Source of the DNA: an uncultured Bacteroidales bacterium
GTDB lineage: Bacteria; Bacteroidota; Bacteroidia; Bacteroidales; CAIXZF01
Assembly: GCA_903923925.1 (NCBI GenBank)
Contig: CAIXZF010000104.1
Location: 1-60,054, forward strand
Direction: 5' to 3'
Length of the DNA: 60,054 bases
Below are positions 45,804 to 54,949 of the stretch, piece after piece. The translations under genes and the position numbers were made by a program. The notes under the pieces were generated by a model. It did no database searches. It had not been told where the DNA came from and was given only the letters and a program-made list of their open reading frames with translations. Position 1 is the first letter of the stretch, and every line of letters begins with the position of its first letter.

Positions 45804-48314
45804 ATGATATATCCACAGCATTTCGAGCAGAAGACTGGTTTTGATACCATCCGCAGACTGTTGCGGGAAACCTGCACGAATCCGCTGGCACTTGCGCTCA
45901 TCGAGCAGATCTCATTCTCCGCATCCTTTGCGGAGATTCACAGGGCTTTAACAGAAACAGAAGAATTCAGACAGATTCTTCTGTTTGATCGTGGGTTTCC
46001 AAATCAGGAAACTTACGATCTTACACCCGAACTGAAAAGATTGCGCATTGAAGGAACCTACCTTAATGTGGATGCCCTTTTCAATCTGAAGTCATCTTTA
46101 GGCAGTATTTTTGATTGCCTTGACTTCTTTAAACGTACTGCTTCCCGAAAATTCCCTTTGCTAAGTGCCAGGTCCTCACTAATAAAACCTGATGTTAGTA
46201 TTATCCGGCGCATTGATGCTATTATGGACGACAAAGGCCGAATACGGGATACGGCTTCAGTACGTTTGGGAGAGATCAGGCGGGAACTTGCAATACAGAT
46301 GGCAGAGGTCGGAAAAAGAGTTCAGCAGGTGCTCAGAAAGGCAAAAAGCAGTGGATGGGCTGAAAAAGACGTTGAGCCAACAATCCGCAACGGTAGATTG
46401 GTAATTCCGGTAGGTGCCAGTCATAAAAGGAAATTGAAGGGATTCATCCATGACGAGTCTGCCACCGGGAGCACAGTTTACATAGAGCCGGATGAAGTTT
46501 TTGAAACCAACAATGCAATACGGGAATCAGAGCTTGAGGAACGAAGAGAAATAATCCGCATTCTGATTGAGTTTGCCTCCTATCTGCGACCACAGCTGGA
46601 AGAGCTGCAAAGTGCCTACCAATACATGGGTTATATCGATTTTCTGCGTGCAAAAGCCCGGCTTGCAATCAATACAGAAGGCAGGATGCCTGTTTTGCGC
46701 AACAAGCCTGCTCTCGACTGGGTGGAAGCCAGGCATCCCCTGCTCTATCTGAGCCATACAGCTCAGAAAAAATCTGTTGTTCCCCTGAATATCAAACTGG
46801 ACAATACCGAAAGAATCCTGGTTATTTCGGGTCCGAATGCTGGTGGAAAATCCGTTTGTCTGAAGACTATCGGCTTAATGCAATATATGGTTCAGTGCGG
46901 ACTCCTTATACCCTTGCAGGAAACATCAGAAGTAGGCATTTTTAGTAAACTTTTTATTGATATCGGAGATGAGCAATCGCTGGAAAATGATTTAAGCACC
47001 TATAGTTCACATCTATACAACATGCGGCACTTCCTGGAGCATGTGGACGAGAACAGTCTGTTCCTGATAGATGAATTCGGGGTTGGAACCGAACCTCAGG
47101 CCGGAGGGGCAATAGCAGAATCAATTCTTTCGAGGATAAACCTGAAAATGGCATACGGTGTTGTTACAACACATTATGCGAATTTGAAACTCATGGCCGA
47201 AAAACATCCGGGAATTATGAACGGAGCAATGCTTTTCGACCAGACGAAAATGGAACCATTGTATATTTTGCAAACTGGCAAGCCCGGAAGCTCTTTTGCG
47301 TTTGAAATTGCAAGAAAAATAGGATTCGAAGAAGGTTTGCTTGCAGAAGCTGCCGAAAAAACAGGGAGAACACAGCTCGATTTTGAAGAAGAACTGCATA
47401 AACTTGAATCTGAGAAAAGAGGACTGCGTGAACAGACTCAGAAATTCAAAATGGCAGACGATTTTCTTGAAGAAACAATTAACAAATATGAACAGCTCAA
47501 ACGGGAGATCGAAGTAAAGAAAAAGGAAATCCTGGAGAAAGCCAGAGTAGAAGCCCGCAAAATTGTTGATGAGGCGAACAGGGTTATTGAGAAAACTATT
47601 AAGGATATTAAAGAAAGTCAGGCTGACAAGGAGAAAACAAGAATTGCACGTGATATTCTTCAAAAGAAATCAGATGAACTTGTTGCCGAAGATATTAAGG
47701 TGCAACAGATTGAAGAAATGAACTCTGAAAAGAGTCTTAAAAAGGCTGCTCCGACTACTCCCCAGCAAGCTTCTCCCCCCAAAAAACCGCAGAGTAATCC
47801 AGTTTCTGAACATTCAAAACAGCAGAATCCTGTTATTGACCCCCTTGTTAAGCAGGGCGATATGGTGCGGTTAAACGGACAATCGGGCGTTGGAGTTGTT
47901 GAGTTGATAAAGGGTAAAGAAGCTGTTGTTGCTTTTGGGTCGGTAAGGCTGAAATGTCTTTATGAGAAACTTGTGAAGGCTAGCAGTGCCGATATGAAGC
48001 AAAGCTCCTCACTCAGGCCACCGAGTATGTATGGAAAATACCTTGATGAGATGCAGTCGAAACTCGAAGAATACAGGCTAACCATCGATCTTAGGGGAAA
48101 ACGTGCAGAGGAAGCATTAACCGAATTGCGCAAGTACATAGATGATGCAGTTCTGCTCGATATATTTGAGGTACGCATTTTACATGGCAAAGGCGACGGA
48201 ATCTTGCGGCAATTGGTTAGAGAACACCTGTCTAACGTTGACGAAGTAAAAGAATATCGGGACGAGGCTCTTGAAAGGGGAGGACATGGAATTACCGTTG
48301 TAAAATTCAGATAA
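45804..48314 (+). CDS. mutS2: MutS2, ATPase/endonuclease
   Basis: Predicted 836-residue protein. It lacks the mismatch-recognition domains of MutS and has core/clamp helices (1-310), the ATPase with Walker A GPNAGGKSVCLKTIG near 345 and Walker B LFLIDEFGVGTEP near 420, a long Lys/Glu-rich coiled coil (520-640), a low-complexity Pro/Gln linker (650-680), a KOW-like segment (GDMVRLNGQSGVGVVELIKGKEAVV), and a C-terminal Smr nuclease domain with IDLRGKRAEEAL and ILHGKGDGILR. MutS2 suppresses homologous recombination and, in Bacillus, rescues collided ribosomes (RqcU). All key motifs are intact. Starts six bases after the DHOD-like gene. Confidence 0.96.
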   Translation: MIYPQHFEQKTGFDTIRRLLRETCTNPLALALIEQISFSASFAEIHRALTETEEFRQILLFDRGFPNQETYDLTPELKRLRIEGTYLNVDALFNLKSSLGSIFDCLDFFKRTASRKFPLLSARSSLIKPDVSIIRRIDAIMDDKGRIRDTASVRLGEIRRELAIQMAEVGKRVQQVLRKAKSSGWAEKDVEPTIRNGRLVIPVGASHKRKLKGFIHDESATGSTVYIEPDEVFETNNAIRESELEERREIIRILIEFASYLRPQLEELQSAYQYMGYIDFLRAKARLAINTEGRMPVLRNKPALDWVEARHPLLYLSHTAQKKSVVPLNIKLDNTERILVISGPNAGGKSVCLKTIGLMQYMVQCGLLIPLQETSEVGIFSKLFIDIGDEQSLENDLSTYSSHLYNMRHFLEHVDENSLFLIDEFGVGTEPQAGGAIAESILSRINLKMAYGVVTTHYANLKLMAEKHPGIMNGAMLFDQTKMEPLYILQTGKPGSSFAFEIARKIGFEEGLLAEAAEKTGRTQLDFEEELHKLESEKRGLREQTQKFKMADDFLEETINKYEQLKREIEVKKKEILEKARVEARKIVDEANRVIEKTIKDIKESQADKEKTRIARDILQKKSDELVAEDIKVQQIEEMNSEKSLKKAAPTTPQQASPPKKPQSNPVSEHSKQQNPVIDPLVKQGDMVRLNGQSGVGVVELIKGKEAVVAFGSVRLKCLYEKLVKASSADMKQSSSLRPPSMYGKYLDEMQSKLEEYRLTIDLRGKRAEEALTELRKYIDDAVLLDIFEVRILHGKGDGILRQLVREHLSNVDEVKEYRDEALERGGHGITVVKFR

Positions 48315-48379
48315 ACTGATTGTTTAAATATTTTTACTATTTTCGTAATTGATACTAAAGTCGATTAAATCCATTTCTT

Positions 48380-49390
48380 ATGATCAAAGTTCGGAATAAA
48401 ACACTATACCTGCTTTTGTGTATTCTGTTTTTAATGAGCCTTTCATGTAAGCAGAAACATACACAGGATGAAAAATCTGCAGTTATTGCAAAAGACTTAT
48501 GTAAAAGAATAGACGCAGATTTTCTGAAAATCCGGATGGAAGTCGTTAAGCTGTCAAAGCAAACGACATATTTGTATGCAATTAAAGGCCAGGTTCTGCC
48601 CCAAATAAATAAAAAGGACTATGAATTGGCATCCAATGGCTGTTTCTTTAAAAAAACGCATGATTCAGGAGCTTCCTTATGGGTTTCGGGCTATGTTCCG
48701 GTTAATGAGCAAATAAAAGAAGTTGCATATTTTACTGAACCACTTGACTCTACAATGCGGAATATCTGTAAAAGAAATCCGGAAGTAGTTCAGGCTTATT
48801 ACAACGACAAAAGCTCGCTAAACAGAATATACCCATGGTTTGATGTTATGGCTCAGTATGAGCCTCGAATGAATATCCCGGAATTTAATTTTTACTTTCT
48901 TGCAGACGAAAAGCACAACCCTGAAAAAAAAGCTTTATGGGTAAATGAACCCTATGTAGACCCGGCAGGCAGAGGGTGGATGGTATCTGCAATTACCCCG
49001 GTTTATGTGAATAACAAACTGGAAGGCGTTGCAGGGCTTGATGTTACGATAACAACTATTGTTGACGCTTTCGTTGAACAGGAAAATGCATCAGTCGCAA
49101 TTTTCTCACGTTCTGGAACCCTGGTTGCAGCTTCGGAAAATGCCATTTCTATACTGGAAATGCCCACATTCAAAGAACATAAGTACGTTGAAACCATTAA
49201 GCAAAATACATTTAAACCCGTCGATTACAACATCTTTAAAACGCGCAACAGATTAGTGCGGGAAATGGCGGATGCTATTATCAAAAAGAACAAACCGGAT
49301 TTTGAACTGATCAAAGGGAAAGAGGTTTATTCTGTTACATCCACTTTAATAAATGAGCTGGACTGGATAATGCTGTATATCACTGAATAA
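48380..49390 (+). CDS. Cache-domain lipoprotein, probable ligand sensor
   Basis: Predicted 336-residue lipoprotein. The leader YLLLCILFLMSLSC ends in a lipobox (LSC, Cys near residue 23). The mature part resembles a double Cache (dCache) sensor domain: RIYPWFDVMAQYEP near 150, WVNEPYVDPAGRGWMVSAITPVY near 192-215, then LEGVAGLDVTI, the membrane-distal module core, followed by a second Cache-like module (ASVAIFSRSGTLVAAS). Free Cache lipoproteins are unusual; most Cache domains are part of kinases or chemoreceptors. Only 18 bases separate it from the hybrid histidine kinase, so it likely presents a ligand to that kinase. Ligand unknown. Confidence 0.8.
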   Translation: MIKVRNKTLYLLLCILFLMSLSCKQKHTQDEKSAVIAKDLCKRIDADFLKIRMEVVKLSKQTTYLYAIKGQVLPQINKKDYELASNGCFFKKTHDSGASLWVSGYVPVNEQIKEVAYFTEPLDSTMRNICKRNPEVVQAYYNDKSSLNRIYPWFDVMAQYEPRMNIPEFNFYFLADEKHNPEKKALWVNEPYVDPAGRGWMVSAITPVYVNNKLEGVAGLDVTITTIVDAFVEQENASVAIFSRSGTLVAASENAISILEMPTFKEHKYVETIKQNTFKPVDYNIFKTRNRLVREMADAIIKKNKPDFELIKGKEVYSVTSTLINELDWIMLYITE

Positions 49391-49408
49391 TGATGTTTAC
49401 ATCCGATA

Positions 49409-51940
49409 ATGAAAGATTTCTTTAAATATACAAGGATTATTTCCAAAACCCTGCGATTGCAATTCCTGCTGACTATGCTGGTAATCGGAATTCTTGCACC
49501 AGCAGGGTATTTCTTTGTAAGCAATACACTTAACAGAGAAATCGTTCTGGCCACGGACCAGGCGGAAATTATTGTCAGGAATGTAGGTCAGGAGATCGAA
49601 AATAATATTGAACGCATTAATGAAGAAATGCTCTTTTCTGTTGCTCATCTTTCTTTTGAAAAACTGATAACCAAAGAGGGGCCTAATACTGAAGAATTGA
49701 TTCCGATCCGTCATTTCTATTCACTTCACCAGAATCTTATTGGCGAAATCGAGGTTATTGGTTCCGACGGTTATGGCAGGAAAATGCAAAGAGATCCGAA
49801 CAATTATTTTTATCTCAGCAATTATGAAAAATTAACTCCATTAATTAATAACTCTCAGGGGATTATCAGCGGATTGGAATTCACCTACCCTGCAACTGAC
49901 AATTATCGAAAAAACACTTACGAGGTAAAAGCTCATTATGAGGTCCTCAGATTTATGTCAATTTTATTCAACGAGTCGTTGATTGTAAATCAGGATGCAA
50001 GAATATTCTACATTGACAACACTGGCAAAATACTTCTTATACGCCATGGATCGCGGATTACCGACAGCCTTGACAACATTGACAGATCGTCGCTTAGCCA
50101 GGTTATGGGCGACTTACAAGATGGTTTTGAGGGCAACAGAGTGATCAAAACTGGTAAAACGGGGACTCAAATGATTGTTGCCTATTACCCGCTGATGATT
50201 AAAGGTATTGGTGGCGGTGTTATGGTTGGGTATGAAAAGTCGATGATTACCTCCTCTTTTAAAAATACACTTATTTACATTATTATTTTATTTACTCTGG
50301 CAATTACTTCTATGTTTGTTATTTTCATTAAGCTGGTAATTCGGTTGCAACAAAACCAGGAAATGGCAGATTCTGCAAACAAGGCAAAAAGTGAATTCCT
50401 CGCAAATATGAGTCATGAGATCAGAACGCCAATGAACGGAATAATCGGGATGACAGAACTGGCATTAACCACAAATCTTTCCGAGTCGCAACATAGTTAC
50501 CTTGAAAATGTCAGATATTCGGCATACTCACTTCTTGACATAATAAACGACATTCTTGATTTTTCAAAAATTGAAGCAGGAAAACTGGAAATCAACTATG
50601 CTAATTTTGACCTCTATGAACTTGTAGACAAGTCGGTACACCTCCTTGGAACTAAATGTGCCCAGAAAAACATTGAGCTGCTATATGTTATTGAATCAGA
50701 TATTCCCAGGTATATAAATGGTGATCCGCTAAGAATCAGGCAGATTATTTTAAACCTGCTTAGCAATGCCGAAAAATTTACAACAAAAGGAGAAATACTG
50801 CTTACCATTTCAACAGGGAATTCTACCGCAAAACTTGAGCCCGATATGTTTGCCCTTCAAATTGCTATTAAAGATACGGGTATCGGCGTGTCTCCTGAAA
50901 AGCAAAAACTAATCTTTGATAGTTTCACCCAGGCTGAAGGAACCACCACAAAGAAATACGGCGGAACAGGGCTTGGACTTACCATTTCAAAGACCCTGGC
51001 GTTATTAATGGGAGGAGATCTTATATGTTCAAGTGAAGTTGATAAAGGAAGTACATTTACGCTTGAAATTCCTGTTAGAGAATCGACGGGTGTTATAGAA
51101 GCACTAAAACCAATATCAGAACAGATAAAAAGAATACTCGTTGTTGATGATAATAAAACAAATCAATTAATTTTAAAGGGCTTACTGGAAAGAAGAAATA
51201 TTGTAACCAAAACTTGTTCAGGAGCAACTGAAGCGCTTAGACTAATAAAAAAATCGATAGAGCATAATCTTCTTTATGATATTATTATTCTCGACATGCA
51301 AATGCCTGAAGTGGATGGTTTAAGTCTGGCCAGCAGCATTAGAACCACCCTCAACTTACCGGCCGAACCGATTATTCTGATGTATTCATCAATCGATAAA
51401 GATCTCATTTTTGAAAAAGCTAAAAAACTAGATATCAATATTTTCCTAACTAAGCCTGTTAATATGTTTGAATTGTATGAGGCATTAAATCTCACTGCTA
51501 ATTCTGCAATTCAGAAAGCTGTTACAGAAATCCCCATACAATCAGATCCGCTGAAAAGAATAAATATTGCACACATCCTGATCGCTGAAGACAATGAGAT
51601 CAATATGAAGATTGTTACAAGTATTCTTTCAAGGCTTGGTGCAAATGCCATTTGTGCCAAAAACGGTATTGAGGCTGTAGAACTGATTAAAAACAGATCG
51701 ATTGATCTTGTATTAATGGATATTCATATGCCGGATATGGATGGTTTGGAAGCTACTGAAAAAATTCGCAGACTGGAAGGTAATATGAAACATACTCCGA
51801 TAATTGCGCTAACTGCTGATGCGATGAAAGGTGACAGAGAAAAATGTCTTGCAGCAGGGATGGATGATTATATAACCAAACCATTTAAACCTGAAGATAT
51901 TAAACGGATACTCGAGATATACCTCGGAAGAAAGCTGTAA
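49409..51940 (+). CDS. Hybrid sensor histidine kinase with two receiver domains
   Basis: Predicted 843-residue inner-membrane kinase. Helix 1 about 15-37, a periplasmic Cache-like domain 40-280 ([14 protein letters not shown]), helix 2 about 283-305. HisKA with phospho-acceptor H336 in [13 protein letters not shown], HATPase_c 430-560 with N-box region [11 protein letters not shown]1 DTGIGV and G2 GGTGLGLTI. Receiver 1 about 573-690 (phospho-Asp D629 in ILDMQMP) and receiver 2 about 710-830 (D771 in LMDIHMP, K in TKPF). Receivers are both intact, and no Hpt domain is seen, so the final phosphotransfer step needs another protein. Between the Cache lipoprotein and the PP2C-type response regulator. 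Confidence 0.93.
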   Translation: MKDFFKYTRIISKTLRLQFLLTMLVIGILAPAGYFFVSNTLNREIVLATDQAEIIVRNVGQEIENNIERINEEMLFSVAHLSFEKLITKEGPNTEELIPIRHFYSLHQNLIGEIEVIGSDGYGRKMQRDPNNYFYLSNYEKLTPLINNSQGIISGLEFTYPATDNYRKNTYEVKAHYEVLRFMSILFNESLIVNQDARIFYIDNTGKILLIRHGSRITDSLDNIDRSSLSQVMGDLQDGFEGNRVIKTGKTGTQMIVAYYPLMIKGIGGGVMVGYEKSMITSSFKNTLIYIIILFTLAITSMFVIFIKLVIRLQQNQEMADSANKAKSEFLANMSHEIRTPMNGIIGMTELALTTNLSESQHSYLENVRYSAYSLLDIINDILDFSKIEAGKLEINYANFDLYELVDKSVHLLGTKCAQKNIELLYVIESDIPRYINGDPLRIRQIILNLLSNAEKFTTKGEILLTISTGNSTAKLEPDMFALQIAIKDTGIGVSPEKQKLIFDSFTQAEGTTTKKYGGTGLGLTISKTLALLMGGDLICSSEVDKGSTFTLEIPVRESTGVIEALKPISEQIKRILVVDDNKTNQLILKGLLERRNIVTKTCSGATEALRLIKKSIEHNLLYDIIILDMQMPEVDGLSLASSIRTTLNLPAEPIILMYSSIDKDLIFEKAKKLDINIFLTKPVNMFELYEALNLTANSAIQKAVTEIPIQSDPLKRINIAHILIAEDNEINMKIVTSILSRLGANAICAKNGIEAVELIKNRSIDLVLMDIHMPDMDGLEATEKIRRLEGNMKHTPIIALTADAMKGDREKCLAAGMDDYITKPFKPEDIKRILEIYLGRKL

Positions 51941-51951
51941 AATAAATACAT

Positions 51952-53133
51952 ATGACTGATAATCTGCATGTAAAAATTATGGTTGTTGACGACGAGATCA
52001 TGCTCGAAGATTTAGTTCGCCATAGATTCAGAAGTCAAATTAAAGCAGGCAAGTACGATTTTGTTTTTGCACATAATGGTTTGGAAGCCTTATCAAAACT
52101 AATTGAATATCCGGAAATCGGTGTTATACTTTGCGATATTAACATGCCAGAGATGGATGGACTAACATTGCTTTCTGAATTGAAAGAACTACGAAATCCC
52201 TCCTTTAAAACTGTAATGGTTTCAGCCTATGGCGATTTGGAGAACATCCGCACAGCAATGAATCGCGGTGCTTTCGATTTCATTACCAAACCTATTAATT
52301 ATGAAGATCTGGAAATAACTATCGATAAAACGCTGGATGAAATTTTTAAGTCAAGGAGTGCAGAGGCTGAACACAATAAACTTGTTTCAATACGTCGCGA
52401 TTTTGAAGTAGCCCGGGATATTCAACATGCAATTCAACCCAAAAATATTCCATCTTTTATCAACAGAAAATCCTTTGATATCCACGGATGCATTGTTACC
52501 GTTAAAGAAATTGCCGGTGATTTCTACGATTACTTTATGATCGATGAAAACAGACTTGGGTTTGTTGTAGGAGATGTGTCGGAGAAGGGAGTTCCTGCTG
52601 CAATTTTCATGGCGGTTAGCCGAACTCTAATAAAGGCTACTGCCCAGAAGGGTCTTTCGTCATCCGGGTGCATCAATTATGTTAATTCATTGCTATGCCA
52701 TGAAGGTGCATCAGTTATGTTTGTAACGGTGTTCTATGGTGTCCTTAATATTGCAAGCGGAGATCTTGATTATACAAACGCCGGGCATAGTAATCCGATT
52801 TTAAAGAAGGCGAATAATGGAGAGGCTGAATACCTTGAGCCAACCAATGGCATTAAATTAGGTTTTGATGATAGCTATACGTTTAGCTCCAGGAATTACC
52901 AGATGAATGAGGGTGATACTATTCTGATTTACACGAATGGAGTAACAAATGCTGTAAATACCAATGATGAAATTTATGGGCTGGATGGTTTGAAGAAGAC
53001 CCTCAATACATCGAATACCGATACTCCACAGGGCTTAACTGATGAAATTTTAACTGATGTAAACCGTTTTGCAGACGGTCGGGCATTGTCTGACGATATA
53101 GCATTACTGGCAATACAATGGCTTGGCGACTGA
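51952..53133 (+). CDS. Response regulator with SpoIIE/PP2C-type phosphatase output
   Basis: Predicted 393-residue cytosolic protein. Receiver domain 6-130 with acidic pocket VVDDE, phospho-Asp D62 in LCDINMPEMDG and Lys in FITKP. A helical linker with the family phrase ARDIQHAIQPKNIP joins it to a PP2C-type Ser/Thr phosphatase (about 170-393): EIAGDFYDYF, GDVSEKGVPAAIFM, and the last metal motif SDDIALLAI. All metal-binding Asp are present. This is the RsbU/RsbP-like output used for partner switching with anti-anti-sigma factors. None of the usual STAS or anti-sigma partners is in the window. Starts 11 bases after the hybrid kinase, so it is its likely partner. Confidence 0.93.
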   Translation: MTDNLHVKIMVVDDEIMLEDLVRHRFRSQIKAGKYDFVFAHNGLEALSKLIEYPEIGVILCDINMPEMDGLTLLSELKELRNPSFKTVMVSAYGDLENIRTAMNRGAFDFITKPINYEDLEITIDKTLDEIFKSRSAEAEHNKLVSIRRDFEVARDIQHAIQPKNIPSFINRKSFDIHGCIVTVKEIAGDFYDYFMIDENRLGFVVGDVSEKGVPAAIFMAVSRTLIKATAQKGLSSSGCINYVNSLLCHEGASVMFVTVFYGVLNIASGDLDYTNAGHSNPILKKANNGEAEYLEPTNGIKLGFDDSYTFSSRNYQMNEGDTILIYTNGVTNAVNTNDEIYGLDGLKKTLNTSNTDTPQGLTDEILTDVNRFADGRALSDDIALLAIQWLGD

Positions 53134-53166
53134 TTTATTTTACTTCCATACTATCCAGATACCATT

Positions 53167-53520
53167 ATGAACATTGAAGAATTCCGTGAATATTGCATTG
53201 CAAAGCCCTTTGTAACAGAAAGTTTTCCATTTGACGAAGACACCCTGGTATTTAAAGTAATGGACAAAATGTTTGCTTTGACTTCTTTGTCTGATAGATT
53301 CAATATTAATATTAAATGTGATCCGGAGAAGGCAATAGCATTACGTGAGGAATTTCCTTGTGTACTCCCTGGCTACCATATGAATAAGAAACACTGGAAC
53401 ACGGTAATAATAGATGGAACTGTTAATGATGAAGTTCTTAAGCAATGGATTGACCATTCGTACGATCTCATTGTTGCATCTTTGCCGGCCAGGCTGAAGG
53501 CAGGAGGCAGGAGGCAGTAG
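53167..53520 (+). CDS. MmcQ/YjbR family protein with repeat-derived C-terminus
   Basis: Predicted 117-residue protein of the MmcQ/YjbR (CyaY-like fold) family, described as DNA-binding. Family blocks: [32 protein letters not shown], and the C-terminal [17 protein letters not shown] and [11 protein letters not shown]. The last six residues, AGGRRQ, and the stop codon come from the heptanucleotide array that starts at 53500. The stop TAG is in a variant unit (GCAGTAG), so without that change the frame would run on into the repeat. Located 33 bases after the phosphatase gene and in the same direction. Confidence 0.9.
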   Translation: MNIEEFREYCIAKPFVTESFPFDEDTLVFKVMDKMFALTSLSDRFNINIKCDPEKAIALREEFPCVLPGYHMNKKHWNTVIIDGTVNDEVLKQWIDHSYDLIVASLPARLKAGGRRQ

Positions 53521-53618
53521 GCAGGAGGCAGAAGGCAGAAGGCAGAAGGCAGAAGGCAGAAAGCAGGAGGCAGGAGGCAGGAGGCAGAAGGCAGAAGGCA
53601 GAAGGCAGGAGGCAGAAG
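53500..53618 (+). repeat. Heptanucleotide tandem array (GCAGRAR)17, in the gene 3' end
   Basis: Seventeen exact-length 7-base units with no spacer: fourteen are GCAGAAG or GCAGGAG, others GCAGAAA and one GCAGTAG. A degenerate unit GCTGAAG precedes it at 53493. The same unit family and orientation as the array at 39656-39806. It overlaps the last 21 bases of the MmcQ/YjbR gene, whose TAG stop is at 53518-53520. The rest lies between that gene and the opposing polymerase-like gene. Confidence 0.96.
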
Positions 53619-53632
53619 GCAAGGAGGTGAGG

Positions 53633-54937
53633 TCAATCCTGTCGGGGCTTCAAGCCCCCGGCAGGATTCGTCAGATGAGCAGGATTCGCCAGCGTCAAAA
53701 CGGCATAAAATAAAAACGGCATCGCCGGAATTTTGTACCTCACCAAGGCACCGGATATGGGTGAAATCAATCCGGATACCGAATATACCAGCAGGAAGAA
53801 AATCACACTGAAAATGAACAGATTGAGGTCGGCTGGCTTTTTGAGCCGGAATAATACGAACAGTATCAGAAAAATAATTAACAGATTTTCAGCAGATGCC
53901 ATTAGCATGAACGGGTTGACTGATTCCCAGGGCAAAGGCCTGAGTAAAGTGTTCAGAAAGCCCGGCAATGTAGCTTTAAGAATTTCTGGCCAGCTGGGCT
54001 GCATCATAGCTGTGTCAAAAAGACTTCCGGCCTTCGCTTCAATGGCCTCTTTTACAAATCCATTGTGCTTATTGGCAAGTAATTCAGAGATTTTATTGTA
54101 AGGATTGACTCTGTAGAGTTGTGAGCCAGCACCAATGGCCAGAAGGATGAGGAATGCGTATTTCAGCAAAATGAACTTTCGCTTACTCATCGATACCCAT
54201 AATCCTGATACAAGAAGCGGGAGGATCAAGGCGAAGATGTAGAACTTTGTATAGCGAAGGATTATCAATGCAATTAGCATCAGGAGTATCCGCCACCACT
54301 GATTTTGCCCTTCGGCAAACTGCCTGAAATGAAAGAGTATTATACCCAGGGAAAACAGTATCAGTCCTTCTTTCAGCACACCTGAGCCCCAGAAAAGCAG
54401 GGATGGCATTAGAAATATCATCAAAAAGAGCAGTTTTTGTTTTCTTCCCTCCATACGAAAAAACCTGATCATGCCAATCAGCCCGGTAAACGACAGAAAA
54501 TTCATAATCACCGTATGCACATTAAGATACTGAAAGGAAATGATCCTTGCCAGGGCATTAAACCGTATCATGATATGCCCGTCGCCGTAAAGATTGGTCG
54601 GATAAATCCCATACCAATTGTTCATTTGCCCGTAATATTTATCAAAATACGGAGTATCATTCCCGAAACTGAAAAATATTTTCAGGAAATCATGCGGATT
54701 ATTCCATAGGGCATTGTAAAGGATCTTGCTGTCGTCGAAATATTTATAGATATCGGCATTGTTCCTCTCCTTATAGTAGTAAGTATAAACAAGATAAAGT
54801 AAACTGCCAGCCAGCACTTTAACAGCAAAAGCAGCAATTACCCAATTCCCGGAGATCCCATCTATTTTGTAGAAGCTGAGCCTGCTGATAAATGCGATGA
54901 AAATAAGACTGTAAACAATCGTTAACAGGAATTCCAA
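53633..54937 (-). CDS. Multi-pass membrane protein, possibly polysaccharide polymerase
   Basis: Predicted 434-residue protein with about ten hydrophobic helices, a long polar loop after the first two helices ([15 protein letters not shown]...[10 protein letters not shown]), and many aromatic residues, in the style of Wzy/O-antigen polymerase or dolichyl-mannose-type membrane glycosyltransferases. No definite signature was recognised, so the function is open. Its C-terminal tail ([17 protein letters not shown]) is encoded by a direct repeat and an imperfect palindrome next to the heptad array, and may be recently altered. It starts 12 bases after purL on the same strand, so it is probably read from the purL transcript. 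Confidence 0.7.
   Translation of the reverse strand: MEFLLTIVYSLIFIAFISRLSFYKIDGISGNWVIAAFAVKVLAGSLLYLVYTYYYKERNNADIYKYFDDSKILYNALWNNPHDFLKIFFSFGNDTPYFDKYYGQMNNWYGIYPTNLYGDGHIMIRFNALARIISFQYLNVHTVIMNFLSFTGLIGMIRFFRMEGRKQKLLFLMIFLMPSLLFWGSGVLKEGLILFSLGIILFHFRQFAEGQNQWWRILLMLIALIILRYTKFYIFALILPLLVSGLWVSMSKRKFILLKYAFLILLAIGAGSQLYRVNPYNKISELLANKHNGFVKEAIEAKAGSLFDTAMMQPSWPEILKATLPGFLNTLLRPLPWESVNPFMLMASAENLLIIFLILFVLFRLKKPADLNLFIFSVIFFLLVYSVSGLISPISGALVRYKIPAMPFLFYAVLTLANPAHLTNPAGGLKPRQD
53637..53692. repeat. Imperfect palindrome and direct repeat in gene 3' end
   Basis: CCTGTCGGGGCTT followed by CAAGCCCCCGGCAGG (53637-53665) forms a long G+C-rich stem with little loop. Directly after, GCAGGATTCGTCAG (53661-53674) recurs as GCAGGATTCGCCAG (53679-53692), an 18-base period. 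This sits inside the 3' coding end of the membrane protein, next to the heptad array. It could act as a terminator-like hairpin for the opposing gene, but has no T tract. Confidence 0.6.
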
Positions 54938-54949
54938 TTGCCGAAATTT

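Noticed and set aside
47121-47663. 180-codon minus-strand frame inside mutS2
   Set aside because: Opposite the mutS2 coiled-coil region; Phe/Leu-rich product is the mirror of Lys/Glu-rich codons.
53341-53636. Cys/Leu/Pro-rich minus-strand frames across the second heptad array
   Set aside because: Same reason; they also overlap the MmcQ-like gene.
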